A stretch of DNA of 64,000 nt, taken from positions 166,972-230,971 of the forward strand of contig DATGXG010000048.1 of assembly GCA_035299085.1 (NCBI GenBank), given 5' to 3'. The stretch's first letter is position 1. Each line of letters begins with the position of its first letter. Made by a program: the position numbers and the translations under genes. This DNA comes from Bacteroidales bacterium (GTDB lineage Bacteria; Bacteroidota; Bacteroidia; Bacteroidales; UBA10428). The notes below the pieces were generated by a model. That model searched no databases. It was given only the letters and a program-made list of their open reading frames with translations, and was not told the DNA's origin. This document shows, piece after piece, positions 60,866 through 64,000 of this stretch.

Positions 60866-63293
60866 TAGGTTTATCTCCAATTCCAATTACCTGAACTGCC
60901 TTTTCAAGAAATGGCGATTCAAAAGTAGCTGTAATTTCTCCTGTATCAGCCGTAGCCTGGATGTAAACCCGCAACTGGCCGTTTTTACACCGGCGGACAT
61001 GATCATCCATATTTACAGAATGCCAGTTCGACGCGTTTTCAATGCCCAGTAATTTGCCCGGACCTTTAATCCTGCATGTAATTTCGTTATCGGCCAGGTT
61101 TACCAGGTTACCATCCTTATCTGTTACCGAAATGGTAAGCATGGTTACATCATTTTTACCTGCCGGGATTTCCTTAACTTCAGTACAGGTAATGGCTGCA
61201 GGATATCCTGCTGTAAAAACCATATCTTCAGATAATTTGCTGTTTCCTGAATATGCCACTGCTTTTAACATGCCCGGTTCATAAGCGATATCCCAGTAAT
61301 TCACTCCCGTTTCAGCATTGCGTTTCTGTCGTTTGCCGATTACATTATTATTCATTGTAAGTTCAACTTCCTCGCAGTTCGTGAAACAAACCACCCTGAT
61401 CGTATCACCTTTCTGGTAATTCCAGGATCTGGTATTATCAAACCCATTGTAAAAACGCCTTCCGGCTTTTGCCGTGCCCATATAAACCATCGGTTTCTTA
61501 CTCCACAGCGATTGCCTGTAATAACCGATAGGTTTAATGTTGTTGGCCATATCGAGCAGTCCTGCAGAAGAACCCCTTGATGGCCAGGGACCTGATTCTC
61601 CCATATAATCGGCACCTGTCCATAAAAACTGGCCGAATATGAAATCGTTGTCAGCGACACTTTTCCAGGCCTGGATGTCGTGCCTGTTTTCGCTTCCATA
61701 CAATACCCTTTTCGGATATTTCGCATGGTCCGTTTTATACCGGTATTCGGTGTAATTATAACCAACTACATCAAGAATCTCCGGATACGTTGTCTCATTC
61801 GACATTACAGCTCCTGCCAACGCACCGGTTACCGGCCTTGAAGTATCAAATGACCTTACTACAGCGGCCAGCACAGCGGCAATGTCCCCTATTCGTTGTG
61901 CACTGGGCTGACCGGGCTGGAATCCTGATACATGATACTGTTCGATACCCTCTTTGTCGAGTATCGTGTGAGTATAGGGATCGTTGGGGTAATCCACCTC
62001 ATTTCCGATGCTCCACATAAAGACCGACGGATGATTCCTGTCGCGCAAAACCATCGATTCAACGGTTTCCCTGCCATGTTCCCTGAAATATTCTGCTTCA
62101 CCCTGGAAACCCGGTTCGCCCACATTCCATCCTACAAGCCATTTTTTCTTCGGATATTCCCATTCATCAAATGCCTCATCCATCACAAGCATTCCCAGCT
62201 CATCACAAAGATCATACAGATCGGAAGATTGCGGATTATGACTCATCCGGATGGCATTGCATCCGATTTCTTTCAAGCGAAGGATTCTTTCTTTCCAAAC
62301 CACTTTGGGTACAGCGGTTCCAAGTACTCCGGCATCGTGGTGCAGACAGACACCTTTAACCTTCATCCAATTATTATTCAGAGCAAAGCCTTTATCCGGA
62401 TCAAATTTTAAATACCGGATGCCTACATTGACAACATTTTCGTCAACCTTTTTCCCATTTTCAGAAAGGATAGTCCTGAGTTTATAGAGGTAAGGATTGT
62501 CAATACCCCACAATTGAGGGTTCTTCAATGTCAGAGTCTGATCCTGGGTAAATTTTCCTGATTTGGATGCAGTTAATTTCCTGCTTGCTGAGGCTACCAC
62601 TCTCCCCTCTTTATTGAGCAGCTCATGAATGATCTCGATGGCGCCGGACTGCGGCAATTCTTTTTTAAAATTGGTTTGTACGCGGATCAGGGCTGAATTC
62701 CCATCAACAGATTCCGAACGGTAAAACACACCCCAAAGATCGATGTGCGTGTTGTTTGCCTCCACAAGTCTCACCGGCCTGTAAATCCCGGAGCCCGTAT
62801 ACCATCGTGAATCCGCATCTTTGCTGTGATCAACCCTTACAGCCAGAATATTGTCCTTGCCTGCCCTGATATACGGCGTGATATCATACATAAACGAAGT
62901 GTACCCGTCATAATGTTTGCCCAGCCATACACCGTTCAGATAAACTTCGCTCTTGTTATAAACGCCTTCAAAATATAAATAGAAACGCTTACCTGATTTA
63001 TCAGCCGGAACAGTGATTTTCGTGCGGTACCATCCGATTCCGCCCGGCAAAAATCCCATGCAGCTGGCATACTGGGGACTTGGTATCTGTTTCACGCTCC
63101 AATCATGCGGAACCTGCACGTTTTCCCATTTCGAATCATCAAGCAATTCATTCTCACCATATTTAACATCTCCCAGCATAAACTTCCAGTCATCAATTGT
63201 ATTGGATTGTCCAAATCCCTGTGCAGAAAGTGAACCGGCTTTTAAGGCAAGGAAGAAAATTAAAATGATTCTGCTGATCTTTGTGGCTGACAT
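60858..63293 (-). CDS. Secreted GH2 beta-galactosidase-like glycoside hydrolase
   Basis: An 811-residue glycoside hydrolase family 2 enzyme with a signal peptide (IILIFFLALKAGSLSAQ). Sugar-binding domain at residues 30-190 (GIGWYRTKITVPAD), immunoglobulin-like domain to 300, then the TIM barrel with HHDAG, MSHNPQSSDLYDLCDELGML, the acid/base Glu in MWSIGNEVDYPND near 440, and the nucleophile Glu in YGSENRHDIQAW near 530. C-terminal beta domains follow. Both catalytic Glu are present. Galactosidase, glucuronidase or mannosidase specificity cannot be told apart by eye. It lies upstream-adjacent to a GH30-like enzyme on the same strand (18 bases), so the two may degrade one glycan. Confidence 0.92.
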   Translation of the reverse strand: MSATKISRIILIFFLALKAGSLSAQGFGQSNTIDDWKFMLGDVKYGENELLDDSKWENVQVPHDWSVKQIPSPQYASCMGFLPGGIGWYRTKITVPADKSGKRFYLYFEGVYNKSEVYLNGVWLGKHYDGYTSFMYDITPYIRAGKDNILAVRVDHSKDADSRWYTGSGIYRPVRLVEANNTHIDLWGVFYRSESVDGNSALIRVQTNFKKELPQSGAIEIIHELLNKEGRVVASASRKLTASKSGKFTQDQTLTLKNPQLWGIDNPYLYKLRTILSENGKKVDENVVNVGIRYLKFDPDKGFALNNNWMKVKGVCLHHDAGVLGTAVPKVVWKERILRLKEIGCNAIRMSHNPQSSDLYDLCDELGMLVMDEAFDEWEYPKKKWLVGWNVGEPGFQGEAEYFREHGRETVESMVLRDRNHPSVFMWSIGNEVDYPNDPYTHTILDKEGIEQYHVSGFQPGQPSAQRIGDIAAVLAAVVRSFDTSRPVTGALAGAVMSNETTYPEILDVVGYNYTEYRYKTDHAKYPKRVLYGSENRHDIQAWKSVADNDFIFGQFLWTGADYMGESGPWPSRGSSAGLLDMANNIKPIGYYRQSLWSKKPMVYMGTAKAGRRFYNGFDNTRSWNYQKGDTIRVVCFTNCEEVELTMNNNVIGKRQKRNAETGVNYWDIAYEPGMLKAVAYSGNSKLSEDMVFTAGYPAAITCTEVKEIPAGKNDVTMLTISVTDKDGNLVNLADNEITCRIKGPGKLLGIENASNWHSVNMDDHVRRCKNGQLRVYIQATADTGEITATFESPFLEKAVQVIGIGDKPKA

Positions 63294-63311
63294 GGCTTCG
63301 TTATTTGATGG

Positions 63312-64000
63312 TTAAGGTTTATCTTTTGCTATGATTATCTTTTTTGTTTGAGAGGACAAGTCGCCTCTTCCTGACACCAGGTACACCCCGTCAGGTAAAT
63401 CAGATGCTGACAATACTGCAAGGTTCTGACCGGGTTTAATATTTTTTACCTGCAACAGGCTTCCAGAAACAGAATACAGCATAACCTGCCGGAAAGCGCC
63501 TCCCGAGCTAAACGTAGTAGTAATCTGATCTCCTGCCTGATTTAAGAAAGCATCAAATTCCGTTGTATTTGTTTCAGATATACCGGTCGGGATAACTTCA
63601 AGTCCAGCGGTATAAGTGACCACTGATCGTGCAGGTACAACCAGATTTTGCGATGACAGATCGATATCCTGTTTCAGGAGATTTGAGAAATCGTCGGTAA
63701 GAAACAGGGCCGGATTCTTTATCGTTTTTTCATTGGCAAATGCCAGTGAGACCGCCCTGGCTTCTCCTGTGAAATTCACTGCCACAAGAACCAGCTGGTT
63801 TTCCTCATCGTTTGTATAGGCTGAAAAAACAACATCCTGGTAAGTGTCTTTCAGGCTTAGTGCATCGGAACGGGTAGTTTCCACCCGTTTCATTTCGGGC
63901 CGGATAAAATGGGAGAAATTTCCAAGTGTATACAATAATTTGGTAGGGTGATACTCCCCGTTATTGTTGGCTAAGTTGGTAAACACTTCGATTAAAGCAA
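63312..64000 (-). CDS. GH30-like glycoside hydrolase, C-terminal part with T9SS sorting domain (cut by window end)
   Basis: The frame is open to the window edge, so the N-terminus is missing. The visible part has YTLGNFSHFIRPEMKRVE, the ending of the GH30 barrel/beta domain, then a beta-rich region (DEENQLVLVAVNFTGEARAV). The last 80 residues resemble the type IX secretion A-type tail: VMLYSVSGSLLQVKN, SASDLPDGVYLVSG and QTKKIIIAKDKP. The enzyme is therefore probably secreted or attached to the surface through the Por system. The catalytic residues lie outside the window. Confidence 0.75.
   Translation of the reverse strand, partial: ALIEVFTNLANNNGEYHPTKLLYTLGNFSHFIRPEMKRVETTRSDALSLKDTYQDVVFSAYTNDEENQLVLVAVNFTGEARAVSLAFANEKTIKNPALFLTDDFSNLLKQDIDLSSQNLVVPARSVVTYTAGLEVIPTGISETNTTEFDAFLNQAGDQITTTFSSGGAFRQVMLYSVSGSLLQVKNIKPGQNLAVLSASDLPDGVYLVSGRGDLSSQTKKIIIAKDKP

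Noticed and set aside
60858..64000. A complete polysaccharide utilisation locus
   Set aside because: No SusC, SusD or hybrid two-component regulator gene is in the window.

Overview
The window looks like chromosomal DNA of a Bacteroidota (Bacteroidales-like) bacterium. The evidence is TAnnTTTG-type -7 promoter boxes, a type IX secretion (Por) C-terminal tail, Bacteroidota-typical families (DUF3857/transglutaminase, HEAT anti-sigma, START-like, trifunctional MMPL/acyltransferase/methyltransferase) and a tyrosine ammonia-lyase resembling the flexirubin-cluster enzyme of Flavobacterium. Genes are dense, on both strands, in short operons. I saw no rRNA, tRNA, CRISPR array, transposase or phage gene. 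All family calls are by eye from translated sequence; no database search was run.

Layout. 0-20 kb is mostly housekeeping: VOC protein, B3/B4 protein and class I aldolase, a Tat-exported aldo/keto reductase-like Fe-S protein, SDR and NUDIX enzymes, an FAD/Rieske oxidoreductase, a SiaC-like protein, a subtilisin-like protease followed by a small I9-like protein, an LptF/G permease with two glycosyltransferases, ribBA, fmt and a LysM glucosaminidase. 20-27 kb holds carbamate kinase and a probable lipid/amide module: acyl-CoA ligase, alpha-oxoamine synthase, GH3 acyl-amido synthetase, LysE exporter.

27.8-49.9 kb is the centrepiece, an aryl-polyene/flexirubin-type pigment locus in three operons. 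A leftward pair makes a GT2-DUF2062 protein and the trifunctional exporter. A rightward operon carries tyrosine ammonia-lyase, ketoreductase, ketosynthase, ACP, LpxL-like acyltransferase and dehydratase. A leftward operon carries thioesterase, two active and two catalytically empty ketosynthase-like proteins, ACP, polysaccharide deacetylase, LolA, lipoprotein and a second dehydratase. The last two converge on a pair of exported DUF3857 proteins. The inferred route is tyrosine to 4-coumarate, iterative extension on ACP, O-methylation or acylation, and MMPL/LolA-assisted delivery to the outer membrane. No dedicated coumarate-activating ligase and no dialkylresorcinol genes are visible here.

50-64 kb holds a carboxylesterase, an Lnt-like amidase, secreted proteins, a DedA protein, an ECF sigma / HEAT anti-sigma / DUF4097 / repeat-protein module, a GH2 glycosidase and the C-terminus of a GH30-like T9SS cargo enzyme cut by the window edge.

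Several dispersed palindromic repeat families lie between genes. In four genes (B3/B4, NUDIX, fmt, Lnt-like) a repeat supplies the last codons, and in three of these plainly the stop codon, so repeat insertion seems to have rewritten protein C-termini.
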